Shown here: positions 23,464-35,214 of the stretch, one piece after another
Numbering within the stretch: the first letter of the stretch is position 1
Layout: each line of letters opens with the position of its first letter
Assembly: GCA_029891385.1 (NCBI GenBank)
Contig: CM057233.1
Span: 34,206,540 to 34,270,539 of the forward strand
DNA length: 64,000 nucleotides
Reading direction: 5' to 3'
Origin: Erythroxylum novogranatense
Lineage: Eukaryota; Streptophyta; Magnoliopsida; Malpighiales; Erythroxylaceae
Translations under genes and position numbers: made by a program
The notes under the pieces: model-generated
What the model was told of the DNA's origin: nothing
Seen by the model: only the letters and a program-made list of their open reading frames with translations
The model's database searches: none

Positions 23464-25804
23464 AAGTGATGCCTTTAATGAATTTACTAAGTGGTGTAGA
23501 TTTGTTCAAAATGAGAAAATTTTGTCAATCGTTGCAATTAGAACCGATCATGGAGGTGAATTTGAATGTGAACCTTTCAAAAGTCTTTGCGACAAATACG
23601 GAATGGAACACAATTTCTCAACACCAAGGACTCCGCAACAAAATGGTGTAGTAGAAAGGAAGAATCGCTCACTTGAAGAAATGAGCAGGACTATGTTAAA
23701 TGAGTACAATCTTCCTAAATCATTTTGGGCGGAATCAGTCAATACCGCGTGCTACGTCATCAATAGGGTGCATCTACGAAGAGACAAAAATAAGACACCA
23801 TACGAGCTTTGGAAAGGTAAGAAACCCAATATTTCTTATTTTCATCCTTTTAGTTGTAAAGTTTTTATTCATAATAATGGAAAGAACAATTTAGGAAAAT
23901 TTGATTCGAAATCTGATGTTGGTGTATTTATTGGTTATTCTCAATCTAGTAAGGCTTTTAGAGTTTATAATAATAGGAATAAATGTGTTGAAGAAAGTAT
24001 TCATGTTAAGTTCGATGATATGATTTCACCCCTGAGAAAGGTTTGTTTTGATGATGATGTAGGAAGTTCAGGTAATAAAGTTGAAGAAATTGAATCCAAG
24101 ATTGAGGAATTGAAGTTAGATAAAGAAAATCATGTACCCGACATTAAATCATGGGCAAAAGCAAAGAACCATCCTATGGAGCAAGTTATTGGTGACTTAA
24201 ATGATGGTTTGAGAACCAGGAGAAATGTCTATGAGAATATGAGCAATTCAACCTTCATCTCATTAGTAGAACCCAAGAATATAGAAGAAGCTTTTAAAGA
24301 TGAAAACTGGTTATTAGCCATGCAAGAAGAGCTTAATCAATTCAAGCGGAATGATGTATGGGATTTGGTAGCTCCACCAAAGGACAAGACTATTATTGGA
24401 GTCAAGTGGGTAAATCGGATTAAATATGATGAGAATGGTGAAGCGATTAAAAATAAATCAAGGTTAGTGGCTCAAGGATTTTATCAAGAAGAAGGCCTTG
24501 ATTACAATGAGACATATGCTCATGTGGCTCGTTTGGAGGCAATTAGGCTACTATGTGCTTTTACGTCTCATAAAAGGATCAAATTAAATCAAATGGACGT
24601 CAAGAGCGCATTTCTCAATGGATATATTCAAGAGGAAGTCTATGTCAAACAACCACCGGGATTTGAAGATCATGAGTATCCGGATTATGTCTACAAACTC
24701 AAGAAGGCACTTTATGGATTAAAGCAAGCACCTAGAGCATGGTATGAGAGGTTAAGTACTTTTCTAACTCAACATGGATATGTTCGTGGTAAGATTGATA
24801 ATACTTTGTTTATTAAACATGTTGATCATGATATGCTTATTTGTCAAATTTATGTTGATGACATTGTGTTTGGTGCCACTAATGAATTTTTTTGCAAAGA
24901 ATTTAGTGATTTAATGCTAGGTGAATTTGAAATGAGCATGATGGGGGAACTCAAGTTCTTTCTTGGATTGCAAATCAAGCAACACAAAAATGACATTTTC
25001 ATCCATCAATCGAAGTATACCAAGGAACTTCTTAAGAAGTTTAAAATGGAAGGATGCAAAGTGGCAGCAACACCAATGGCAACAAATATGGTCTTGGAGA
25101 AACATGAACATGAAGAAGATGTTGATCAAAAACTCTATAGAGGTATGATCGGCTCTCTCTTGTATTTAACTGCTTCTAGACCTGATATTATGTTTGCCAC
25201 GTGTCTTTGTGCTAGATTTCAATCTTGCCCTAAGATTTCTCATTTGAGTGCTTGCAAAAGAATTTTTAGATATTTGAGGAGAACTGTTAATCATGGTTTA
25301 TGGTATCCTAGTTGTGAATCCTTTGATTTGTATGCTTATAGTGATGCTGATCATGGTGGCTGTAGAATTGATAGAAAAAGCACTAATGGCTTGTGTCATT
25401 TCTTAGGATCATCTTTGATATATTGGGCTAGTAAAAAGCAAGTTAGTGTAGCCATTTCTACTGCTGAATCTGAATATGTAGCAGCTGGGAGTGCATGTGT
25501 CCAAGTTCTTTGGATTAAACATCAATTGCTTGATTATGGTATTGTGGTTAAAAATATTCCTATTTATTGTGATAATACCAGTGCAATTCGTTTAAGTAAA
25601 AATCCAATTTTGCATAGTAGAAAAAAGCATATAGAAATTAGACATCATTTCATCCGTGATCATTGTTTAAAAGGTGACATTTGCTTGAAGCATGTATCAT
25701 CTAGTAACCAATTAGCTGACATTTTTACTAAACCTCTTAAGGAAGATGTGTTTGTGAATATTAAATTGAGACTAGGCATGTGTGATTTAAATTCCTTTGG
25801 TTGA
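23436..25804 (+). pseudogene. Sirevirus-like copia integrase core, reverse transcriptase and RNase H
   Basis: This long open frame continues pol after the deletion near 23437, which appears to remove about a dozen residues between the first integrase Asp and TWVRFLANK. The remaining integrase residues are visible (RTDHGGEF, NGVVERKNR). RT follows with GVKWVNRIKYDENG, QMDVKSAFLNG, ALYGLKQAPRAWYERL and the active site YVDDIVFGA (near 24851), all intact. RNase H shows YSDADHGGCRIDRKST, AISTAESEYVAA and the C-terminal LADIFTKPLKED. The stop is at 25802-25804. The catalytic RT and RNase H residues look intact, but translation from gag is blocked upstream. Confidence 0.92.
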
Positions 25805-25930
25805 ATTTACTTTTGGTTACATTCAATATCAAATGGTCAAAATTTGAGGCAAAAATGCAATCACATCCGAAGATACATTCATCATGTTGCTTACTTGGGC
25901 TGAAAAAGTGACTTAGACTTGACCATTAAC

Positions 25931-26079
25931 AAGTCGACTTATCAGGGAATTAGTCGACTTATGATTTTTCTCAGCGTTTGGGGAGTGCAGAAATTTGAGG
26001 ATAAGTCGACTTATGCAGATTGACAAGTCGACTTATGTATGTCGATAAGTCGACTTATGAGGAAGACAAGTCGACTTAT
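25931..26079 (+). repeat. AAGTCGACTTA array between pol and the extra 3' ORF
   Basis: Six copies of (A)AGTCGACTTA at about 10- to 40-bp spacing, outside the LTRs but built of the same word as the LTR arrays. It lies between the pol stop and the start of the 3' ORF. Confidence 0.9.
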
Positions 26080-26326
26080 GGTCAAACGGAGACTTTAAAA
26101 CCTTTTCTTCCCTTTCTTCTCTGCCGACCTCTTCTCACTAAACCCTGACAATCCTCTCCCACAACTCGACTTATTTTCTTCAATCTCTTCAAATCTTACT
26201 TACCCATAAATTTTCGACCTCCATCAACTCTAAACCCCCTCATTTTATCTCCAAATCAACCCTCTTTTTCAAACCCCTCTTTCAAAACCCTAACCTGCGA
26301 TTTTCCCCTCTTCTCTCTACAAATCC

Positions 26327-27624
26327 ATGGCTCCTCGAAAATCTTCTCAGAAAGGCAAAGAACCTGCTCAATCTCAAGGTCCCCACGTTCAACATAGACC
26401 ACAAGTTCGGGGATCTTCATCAAGGGGAGATGCTGCGAGGGAGGATGACGCGATTGAACCTAGATTTGTTTCGAGGGATGCTCAAACATTGTATTATAAG
26501 GTACTTAAAGATGAAGTATTGATTCCCTCCATGAGATTTGATTGGACTGAGTTAGATAGTAGCGAGTTCTCAGATGTGTTTACTGAAATTGTTAACCTTG
26601 GGCTAAGAGATTTTTTGGGTTTTCATGCTGATATTTATGAAGATATAGTAAGGGAATTCTATGCGAATCTGGTTGTGATTGGCAGTAATGTTGAGGATGG
26701 AGTTACTCTGTCATCTAAAATTAACGGGAAAGCAATTTATCTTAGTGAATCAGATTTGTGTACCATGTTTCATTTGCCTAGAGGAGGAGTTAGGCATAGA
26801 GCTTCCTCATCGATTTTGAGATTTTGAGGAATCTTGAGGTGATATCGATGAGGAAGCCAAGAGAATTTCGCTATCTTGAGGAAAAAGGGCTGATATGTTG
26901 GTTCGGTTATGTTCGATCATTCCCTCCTTTGAGGCTATGGATCTACCGTTAAATTATCAATTATTACACTATGCGATTAACGAGGTTGTTTACCCAAAGA
27001 AGGCTTAATAATCGATTACTTCATTAGACAAGGAGATTCTTTGGCACTTGGAGGAAGGAGGAAAATAAACTATCCGAGCTTAGTTATCCAAATGATGAGG
27101 AAAAGACGAGTCTATTACGAGGACGACTAAAAGGAAACCATCCGGCATAAAGGAATGCCTTATCGCTTTGATTACCCATATCTCTCAGTCAAAAGATGCA
27201 ACTGGATTCTTATGCAAGTTTTCCTTATCCTCAAAGTTGGAGATTCACACCTTATAACTCGAGGAGCATGAAGTTGGTTAGAAACAGTTGAAAAAGGTGG
27301 GTCTATTCCTATCATGTTGAGAAGCTTGGGTTGACTTTAGTAGGTGAGCAGGTCCCTTCGAGGAAACGATCTAAGAGGACAGCAGATCGTCCTAGTAGCT
27401 CACGGCCAAGTAAAGTGGGAAGAAGTGAAGTATCCCAAGCTGATATTCAGGAAATTTGAGATCAGTTGGATGAGATAAATGAGCGACATGATGATCAACA
27501 AGATATGCTTATAAGAATGGAAAGAAAAATTGACGAGCAACGCAGCATGCTTACCCGCTTAGAGAAGAACATCAAGAAGATTTTTGACAAGCTAGGGTGT
27601 GAGCACGATGATTCTTCGTCATGA
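26327..27624 (+). pseudogene. Extra 3' ORF of the Sirevirus-like element, broken
   Basis: This frame starts MAPRKSSQKGKEPAQS and is open for 166 codons to a stop at 26825-26827. Further downstream the same kind of protein continues in pieces with several stops. The last piece (about 27450-27624) is charged and heptad-like (DQLDEINERHDDQQDMLI, then RKIDEQRSMLTRLEK), suggesting a coiled coil, and ends with acidic and serine residues. Position after pol and before the polypurine tract fits the extra ORF of Sireviruses, sometimes called envelope-like. I see no clear signal peptide or membrane span in the readable parts, so I assign no function. Confidence 0.7.
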
Positions 27625-28019
27625 TGTGTATTGCATTGTGCCTTGACCAACATTTCCACTTCTGTTTTTGTTTTATGAGTTTTTATGTGCTTTGTGTTGG
27701 ATTCACATATTTTGTAATGACTATTGCTATTATTTGTGTTTGATGCTATGTTTGGTTATAAACTTCATTAATCTTCATTTGAGTCTATTTTTCACTATTG
27801 ATTTTTGATTATGACAAAAAGGGGGAGTAAAATTGGAAATTGATATTTAATTAAGGGGGAGACAAGTTATTTCATTGATTTGCAATTATGTTGATCTCTA
27901 TTTTAATCTTTGATTTATTAATTAAGGAGGAGACAAACTAACCATCAAGACAAGGGAAACCTTGATCAAGTTTTATGTCTTTCAAATTTCTTTTCAATTT
28001 CTACATATTTTGTCATTAT

Positions 28020-28033
28020 CAAAAAGGGGGAGA
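28020..28033 (+). promoter_or_regulatory. Polypurine tract
   Basis: AAAAAGGGGGAGAT lies directly before the 3' LTR. A similar AAAAAGGGGGAG run occurs upstream near 27817-27828 and GGGGGAGA near 27855, so there are multiple polypurine-tract-like runs, a reported Sirevirus habit. Confidence 0.85.
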
Positions 28034-29079
28034 TAGTTGGACCAATGGTGGTTAACAAATTAAATCCCCTTGTGTTTTGATAATAATAAAATATCTAGAA
28101 TTAGTTAAGAAATTATTTCAGGTATTATTCAATAAAAGAATTGTGCAAATCAAGATGAGCAAGTGTCTAATCATTGAAGAATCAAGATGGGAGTTTCCTT
28201 ATAAGTATAAATGGCATAAAACATGAGGATTATAGAGGATTTGGTCGGATGTTACCGTTGAAGGCAACACAAGTCGACTTACAAATCATAAGTCGACTTA
28301 CACATGGAGATATGTCAACACAAGTCGACTAATCATACATAAGTCGACTTATCGAGGACGACAAGTTTACTTACATAGCACAAGTCGACTTATTAGAGAG
28401 CGGAGATGAAATTTTACGTAAATAGTTGAAACAAGTCGACTTATTCATTCAACAAGTCGACTTATGGATGCAGCAAATCAACTCCAACGGTCCAATTAGC
28501 CACAAATGGAAAGGAGATTATCAAGGAACGACTATAACAATTATGCAACGGCTAGAATGAGCTCCAATAACTATTTTTCTTCTTATATAAAGGTTGGATG
28601 ATGGATGAAGAGACTACCAAGGTTCTACAAGCCATAATACTCTTCAATTGCTCCAAAATTGCTCTTTATTGCTCTCATTTTGTTACACTATTGTATTGAG
28701 AACTTGTTCTTCAATCTTTGCTATATTTCTTTTACAATTTGAGTGACGAGTGGAAGGTCACGTGTGAGGTTGGATTTGTGCCGTAAGACAAATCGATTGT
28801 AAAGGTAGCTTGAGCCGGAAATTAAGTGGCGTTGTAAAAAGTTCACACTCAACTACAAAGTGTGCAATAAAGTGATTGGCAAAATCCTAAGTGGGAGTTT
28901 AGGTAGAGGACGTAGATCTTAGCACCGAACCTCTATAAAAACAGTGTTTGATCTTCTTCCCTACTCCTTGCATTTAAATTTGTTTAAATTACTATTGTGT
29001 GAATTAACTTCTGATTTTATTGTAGAAAATTACAAAAAGCTTAAAGATCTATTCAACCCCCCCTTCTAGATCGCTAACA
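28034..29079 (+). repeat. 3' LTR of the Sirevirus-like copia
   Basis: It is collinear with the 5' LTR and ends CGCTAACA at 29079. Its first base is A where the 5' LTR has T, so the canonical TG start is lost here. It carries the same palindrome array at 28271-28464, in which one word has decayed to AAGTTTACTTA and another is repaired relative to the 5' LTR. Confidence 0.92.
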
Positions 29080-29084
29080 GTTTT

Positions 29085-29499
29085 CTCCTTCTCTCATTAA
29101 TGATTGAGATATATGATTGGTATAAAGATGCCTATTTTTCAGATTGGCCCTGATTGCTTCCGTTACTCTCTCCATAGCATCAAAAATATAACCCATTGTT
29201 GGCTTTTCTTCACTATCAGCCAACCGAAGCACCCTCACCAAAGGCTCACAAACTCGGATAACGAATTGACATTGTGACCAAAATTCCCTATCTTCTAGTA
29301 TGATACTACAAACCTCCATTCCAGCATTAGACCTAGCATGCTGAGAGGTAACCCACTTATCACTTGTAAACATTTACCTTAACTCCACCCTCCACGAAAG
29401 AAAAGACTGAAGTGATAAGAAATTTGTTGCAAATCTTGTCACAGCAGGGCGACACAAATTCCTACCATTGGTAAATTCCCTTCTCATCAATTTTAAAAC
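29085..29499 (-). pseudogene. hAT transposase copy 2, middle segment
   Basis: Collinear with about 10300-10737 of copy 1. It reads GRNLCRP, a TRFA block, then FTSDKWVTSQHARSNAGMEV and YIFDAMERVTEAIRANLK. A TAA replaces a Gln codon near 29375 (copy 1 has CAA), and the TGA near 29504 is shared with copy 1. The downstream edge is the copia insertion at 29079/29080. Confidence 0.8.
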
Positions 29500-30089
29500 T
29501 CATGCACGATTATAAATAAATTTTGTCACCTTTTTTTCCTTCTGCATGGTCTCATCAAAAACAGGAAAATACCTAGAATTTCCTATATCCTCCAGTATTA
29601 AGTCAATGCAATGTGCAACACAAAGAGTAAAAAAAAATGAATTATAGGTTCTCTGCAACCTTAGCCCTGCCGCTTTATAAGCAAAATCATTGTCAGTAAT
29701 AAACTGAACAATATTTTCCACCCCTACTTCATTCACAATTTCATCAAATATCCGAAATAAATTATCAGCAGTTCTAGTCAGGCCAGATGCATCAATCGAT
29801 TTTAAAAACATAGAGCCATTAAAACAATAAACCAAAAAATTTATAATAGGCTCTTGTCTCCTATTCGTCCAACCATCACACATAATTAAGCATCCATTAA
29901 TACCCCAATTCACTCTTCTTTCAGTCAAATAAGCTCTTATTTCAGACATAGCACAACTCAAAAGTTTACCTCTTAAGTCATCAACCGATGGCCCTTTATA
30001 TCCTGGACCATAAGAGGCTATGGCATCTATCATAGGTTGATAATAATATGATTGAGAAGCATTAAATGACGAACCTGTATCATACCACC
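29500..30089 (-). pseudogene. hAT transposase copy 2, DUF659/catalytic segment
   Basis: An open stretch of about 195 codons reads RWWYDTGSSFNASQSYYYQP, then the acidic motifs CDGWTNRRQEPI and FITDNDFAYKAAG, and then CVAHCIDLILEDIGN. This is the DUF659 region that carries the first two acidic catalytic residues of hAT transposases. It is better preserved than in copy 1, which is frameshifted at the equivalent of FFFTLCVAHC. Its upstream edge is the solo LTR insertion, with ATCTA at 30090-30094. Confidence 0.88.
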
Positions 30090-30094
30090 ATCTA

Positions 30095-33000
30095 TGTAGC
30101 ATCCCACCTCCGCAAGACCCAAACCCGACATCGACGGTGATATCCGAGTCCGTGCCTGCGAAGGTAGCATGCTAAACCAGTCAATCGCTCACATATCGGT
30201 ATAAAATTTTTTTTTCGAAACACAACATAGACATAAGTCCATTTTCAATTCGGGCCAAATAAAGTTAAAAGTCGATAACACATTATTTTCAATGCAGTAC
30301 AATCAAAACAGTTTTACTGATCAATTAGGGGCCAATTTCAGTAAAAACCCTTTTTCAATTACAAACAAATCGCTTTGGGCCATTGGGGCCCATTTCAATA
30401 CACAAAACATTTCTTAACATTCCCACTTGGTATCATTTGATATATATAGCAATATTTGCATTTAAGCAATCCCATTACAAAAACTCCCATACGTCATCAC
30501 TTATTACAGATCGAAAAAAAATACAAATACATATTGCACAGAAATTGCGGAAAACACTCTATACAAAAGCCTAATGCAGACACGAACTGATCCCAACCTC
30601 TAACGGTCCTTTATGAGCAGTAAGTCTACTCCCGTTGCATAACGGGGTATTCTTCTGAATCCTGAAAAATATATGTAAATTTTGGGTGAGTTTTGCGAAC
30701 TCAGTGAGTGACCATCATCGATGGTTCACCCAATCACATAACATATAACACATACTTTCATTTCCATTAAGTCACATTTCATATTCCCTATCACACTTCA
30801 CATTCACATACAGTTTCATATTTTCATTGTGTCGATACAATGTCATATTCAATATAATCAAATTGATCATTCAATCAAATTAATCATTCCCATTCAACAC
30901 AATGTCATATTCCCATTCAATACAATGTTGCAGTCCCATTCAATACAATTAATTCAACCATTCTCATTCCATACAATCAAATCAATCATGTTATGCATAT
31001 GTGCATGAGACCCACTTTCCATTTAATTACTTTGTTATGACCGAGTGTCTAAATTGTCCCGTACCCATTGGATATCGGGCTCATTGAAACTGTCCCATAT
31101 AGGGCTCATTGTAAACTGTCCGATAAAGGGCTCATTATCGTTGAGCCTGAGGCTCTGAATCAGTATCTAAGCACGAAGTTCTTTTCACTCGTTGAGCTTT
31201 AAGCTCTAATCATTGACTACTCTGGTCACAACTCCCATTATCTTTCATGTATTCATGCAATGAAATGCCTTATGCATATTTGCATGCACTCATTCAATCA
31301 TAATTACTATCATCGGACCGTAGTCCGGCATTCGACATCTAATTAAGAAGTCACATTTCATTTATATGCAATTATGCATGCAAGACATTTTAACAATCTC
31401 AATATATACACTTAGGTCATCCCATTCACATTCAAGGAGCACTTCAATAATGCAATCCCCAGTACACAATCAATCACCGGACCTCCTGTCCGGAACCCAT
31501 ATTCAATCACAATCAATAAAATCAATCAATACTCATTCAACATATAACAAAAGCAAATAACCAATAAATAAGACCATCTAGGTCTACTCACAGTACGCTC
31601 CAGATTTGCATTGGTTTCGAATTTCTGGGAACGCCTGAGTGCAGACATTTATCCTGCACTGCCAATTTATGCCATATGCACATTACACACACATTAATCA
31701 CTTTGCATAAGAATTCCCATTTATGCACAAATATAGAATAAGTATAATGCATGTTCATGACAAATCCCGGGTATCATTGCACAATTAGCGCTATAAAACC
31801 ATTCCCATATCGAAACTCAGCTAAGTAACTTATACTTAGGTTTATGCCTAACTAAACCTATTAAAATCTCCATTTCTTTCTCATTGTCTCACTATCGACA
31901 TTTTCTGCATTACACTTTCGGGTTTACGAATCACATTCAATCAGCAAGTGAAACTAACATCATTAGGTCATCCTTTCTTCTAGAAACATGTTCCCCTATG
32001 TTTTATGATCCATTGCCACCAAAATCGCTTAATTTGGCTTAGTACAGAAGGAGCTATACCGCACACACTTTCGGACTATCATTAAGTACTATACCCGACT
32101 TCCGTCAAGAATTGGAATATCTTCGGGATTGAATCAAAATTTCACTTCTTTATATGATTTGTAGCCCTATAGCTTAACTTTACTCCAAAATAAGAATCAT
32201 CCCATTTGGAATCCTATATGTCCATATATAAGCAAAACATTGAAGTTTGATCCGTAACTACTCTCATTGACACTATTCCAACAGACTGCCAAACTTTCTT
32301 TTGATCAATCTCTTTCAATTTAACTCCAATTAATACCAATATTTGTGGAGATGTAGTAAAATGTGTTAGGAAACTATTTCCACAAGAATCAAGTCATTTG
32401 GAGGTCTATAAAAGGAGTTATGATCAAAATAAGCAACCATGTTCATGCTTGATTTCCAATTTAACCTAGTTTGGCGCGAATGCCATAACTTTCTATAAAC
32501 AACTTTCGTTATTGTTCCATTTTAAAGAAGACATGTAGGGCTACAACTTTTATGAAGACCAAAAATTCAACTTCTGTCGTTAAGGGGGTCAAACGGACCG
32601 TGTAAAGCCACGCAGTCAGACCGTATAACTTTCGGGTGAAAATGTCCCCTGAACCTGGATTTACACGGGCCGTGTAATGGTACACGGGCAGACCGTGTAA
32701 GCTACGGGTTTCTCAAAATTTTCACTTATAAAACTCCTCCAAACTAAACCCATTCTAACCTTTCATACACTCTTAAGCACTTCCAAATCACCTATTCTTA
32801 AGCAATTATCACTCCAAAATCATTAAACACAATGGAAACTTCATTAGCAATCACATTTCCAACTTATTCCCAACATCATCACTAAGGATAAATCCTTCAA
32901 TTTCATCCAGTTTTAACTCAACATCCATCATGCATATTTCATCTTCCCCACTTGATCATAAACATCCAAATATAATGCATTTACACTCACTCAAAACATA

Positions 33001-34433
33001 ACACAACATACATTCATTCACAACTTTTTATGCTTTCTTTTGCCTAACTTCATGCCAAACTTTGGGGCTCTTCAAGACAACATTTCAAAACAACATCTTC
33101 ATGAGAAATATAGTCAATTTCCTCTAGTTTCATTTAAACCAAACCTCAACTCAGTTGGACAACTATAGAAGCAATTATGGCCAATCAAGTGGAGCATACT
33201 CAAGACCACACTATACAAATTTCCAAAAAAAATTTCAACCATTCAATCTTAACATTTACATCATCTAAGCTACCTTATGCCTAAATCAACACTTCCCTTC
33301 CTTTTTCCATCAATCACTACTCAATTCAAGTCAAACAACCATTCACAAGCAATTCATGAGTCATAATTCAACACAATCAAAACAAGTCATATACATGTAT
33401 ATCCTCAACCAATCCCTCCTTTAACACATCATCCAATTTCTAACTCTCTCTTTATACATTTTCCATGACTTAGGCTCAACATACACACTCAAAACACAAG
33501 TATGAACAACTATTAATATCAAGTTAAACACATACACCATTAACACTCAATCCTCACCTTCTCATCATGCTAGCTTCAAATAACCATACATAGAACATGA
33601 AACATGATACTTACATAATTAAGTCACTAAATCTTCAAATGCTTCAAGGAAAACCTCATGACCTAGCTTGCTCCACCACCCACGAAGATCACCATCTCTA
33701 GGGTTGGAAAGTGAACAATTTCTTTGATGGAAAGAAGAGCAAGGTGGAAGAGGTGTAGGATGTTCAACAACAAAGGAAACTAGAGTGATCAAAGCTCACG
33801 AAGAAAGGGAATAAGAGAAGCCACGAAGATGAGAAAAAAATCACCAAAATATCTTCCAATATGAGAGAGTGTCGTGAGAGAGTGTGAAAATGAGCTTAAA
33901 AGATGACAAACCTAAGGTTACTTAAATAAATACATGGCTAATAACATGCCATGTGTCAAGCCTTCAATAAATCTTCCTCAATTAATAAATTTTAACCCAA
34001 ATTCCAACAATTAACACTTGTCCAATACCCCTATAGCCATATGTCTATAATCCAATACCATTGATAATGAATTCTACTACCGTTGACCAATTGGTGTGTC
34101 ACCCGACATTTTTCCTAGTCCGGGATTTAACCTCGAAAAATTCTAAAAAATTTCCTAAAGTTCTCCAAAATTGAAAAATCATTATTGACACTCTCCAAAT
34201 AATTTTTCAAGATCAATAACCCATAATTCTCGAAATTCTCAACCAATTACAGTTATAACCAAATAGACCGGGAATGTCAATGTATGCATGTACAATATTT
34301 TCATGTGCAACAATGTCATTTTTCACAATACAAATATGTCACATAAGGTATGAATAAGTAATAGCATTTCTAACCCCTCACTGGTCACTCAAAATTCCCA
34401 TTTTACCCTTCCTGCAAGAACCGGGATGTTACA
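30095..34433 (-). mobile_element. Solo LTR C (Ty3-gypsy-like, 4.3 kb), TSD ATCTA
   Basis: On the minus strand it begins TGTAACATCCCGG (34433) and ends GGGATGCTACA (30095). The ends are near-perfect 11-bp inverted repeats, and ATCTA flanks it at 30090-30094 and 34434-34438. The target is intact in hAT copy 1, so the insertion point in the transposase gene is exact. No gag-pol is inside. Its start is shared with solo LTR B, as is the motif CACTGAGTTCGC (here near 30692-30716, minus strand). Confidence 0.9.
32590..32712 (-). repeat. CpG-rich repeat island in solo LTR C
   Basis: Repeated words of the type ACACGGNCCGTGTA and AGACCGTGTAA occur as partly self-complementary units (TTTACACGGGCCGTGTAA is a perfect 18-bp palindrome near 32663). 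The island lies inside the AT-rich LTR, and the words differ from those in solo LTRs A and B. Confidence 0.75.
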
Positions 34434-34438
34434 ATCTA

Positions 34439-34992
34439 GCTACTGCCATATCCACTTTGTGAGCCGCATCTCTTGTCTGCATTGCACTACGAATTGAATG
34501 TTGGGCTCCAGGAGTTGTTCGTGGTGTCAAGAAACCAGACAGTTGCCTTCTTCTGTTCCTCACTTCAGATTCTTCAGGACCATGAGGCTGCGATGGAACA
34601 CTACCAGTACTAGTACCACTACCACTATCATTACCACTACCACTTCCACCTTCAACATCTCCATAATCACCACGGAAATCGGGAAATGAACTTCCACTAC
34701 TAATTTCAAGATTCAATCTTCCCCTTCTATCTTTCTCAAATTGATGTTCATCAAGCAATGTTTTCATCTGCCACTTCACATCATGACTTACTTTTTTACA
34801 CGCTTCCACATCTCCTTTAACCCCAGCTAAATGCCTTTTCAATCGGATGATTCCTCGACCTTTCAAATGCTTGTTACAAAACAAGCAAATGGTATGATTA
34901 TTTTGACCAGGAACCACACCAGTATGAGCCCAAACTGGATCACTGTATCTTCCTGAACTAGGTTGATCGGGAGTATTTGAACTTCCTTCCAT
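34439..34992 (-). pseudogene. hAT transposase copy 2, N-terminal BED zinc-finger segment
   Basis: It starts MEGSSNTPDQPSSGRYSDPV at 34992. The BED-type finger is intact: CLFCNKHLKGRGIIRLKRHL gives the two Cys and first His, with the surrounding WAHTGVVPG and KVSHDVKWQMKTLLDEHQ stretches. A Gly/Ser/Thr-rich low-complexity linker follows (GGSGSGNDSGSGTSTG) and then MAVARL at the solo LTR junction. Copy 1 lost part of the finger. BED domains bind the transposon's ends. Confidence 0.88.
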
Positions 34993-35214
34993 TTATCTGC
35001 ACACAAAAATAAATAACACATAATTTCAGTACACAATGACAATATGCATATCTATCTTATATAATATAACTCATTCTGTAATAATCACAAAGCTAACAAT
35101 CCAAACCAATCAACATATATCATAAGTAACACAAAACATACTCCAACAAATAAAAAAACCAAATAATGTCAATTTCCTATCTCAATAATCACATAACATT
35201 CATTATTGTATTTC

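Larger units (their letters stand above)
20594..29079 (+). mobile_element. Sirevirus-like Ty1-copia retrotransposon, full length (8.5 kb), TSD GTTTT
   Basis: The element is complete from end to end: 5' LTR (20594-21638), tRNA-iMet primer site (21640-21651), gag-pro-int-RT-RNase H (about 21667-25804), an extra 3' ORF (26327-27624), polypurine tract (28020-28033) and 3' LTR (28034-29079). Both flanks carry GTTTT. The extra ORF downstream of pol and the palindromic word arrays in the LTRs are Sirevirus traits. By hand I count roughly 25 differences between the LTRs over about 1045 bp, so the insertion is fairly young. The coding part has stops, a deletion and a mutated protease residue, so it is not autonomous. 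Confidence 0.92.

Noticed and set aside
12291..34433. Large non-autonomous DNA transposons instead of solo LTRs
   Set aside because: The 11-bp inverted ends and 5-bp duplications could suggest DNA elements, but TG...CA ends, lengths of 2-4 kb, shared LTR-like motifs and ends like TGTAACATCCC fit gypsy LTRs better.
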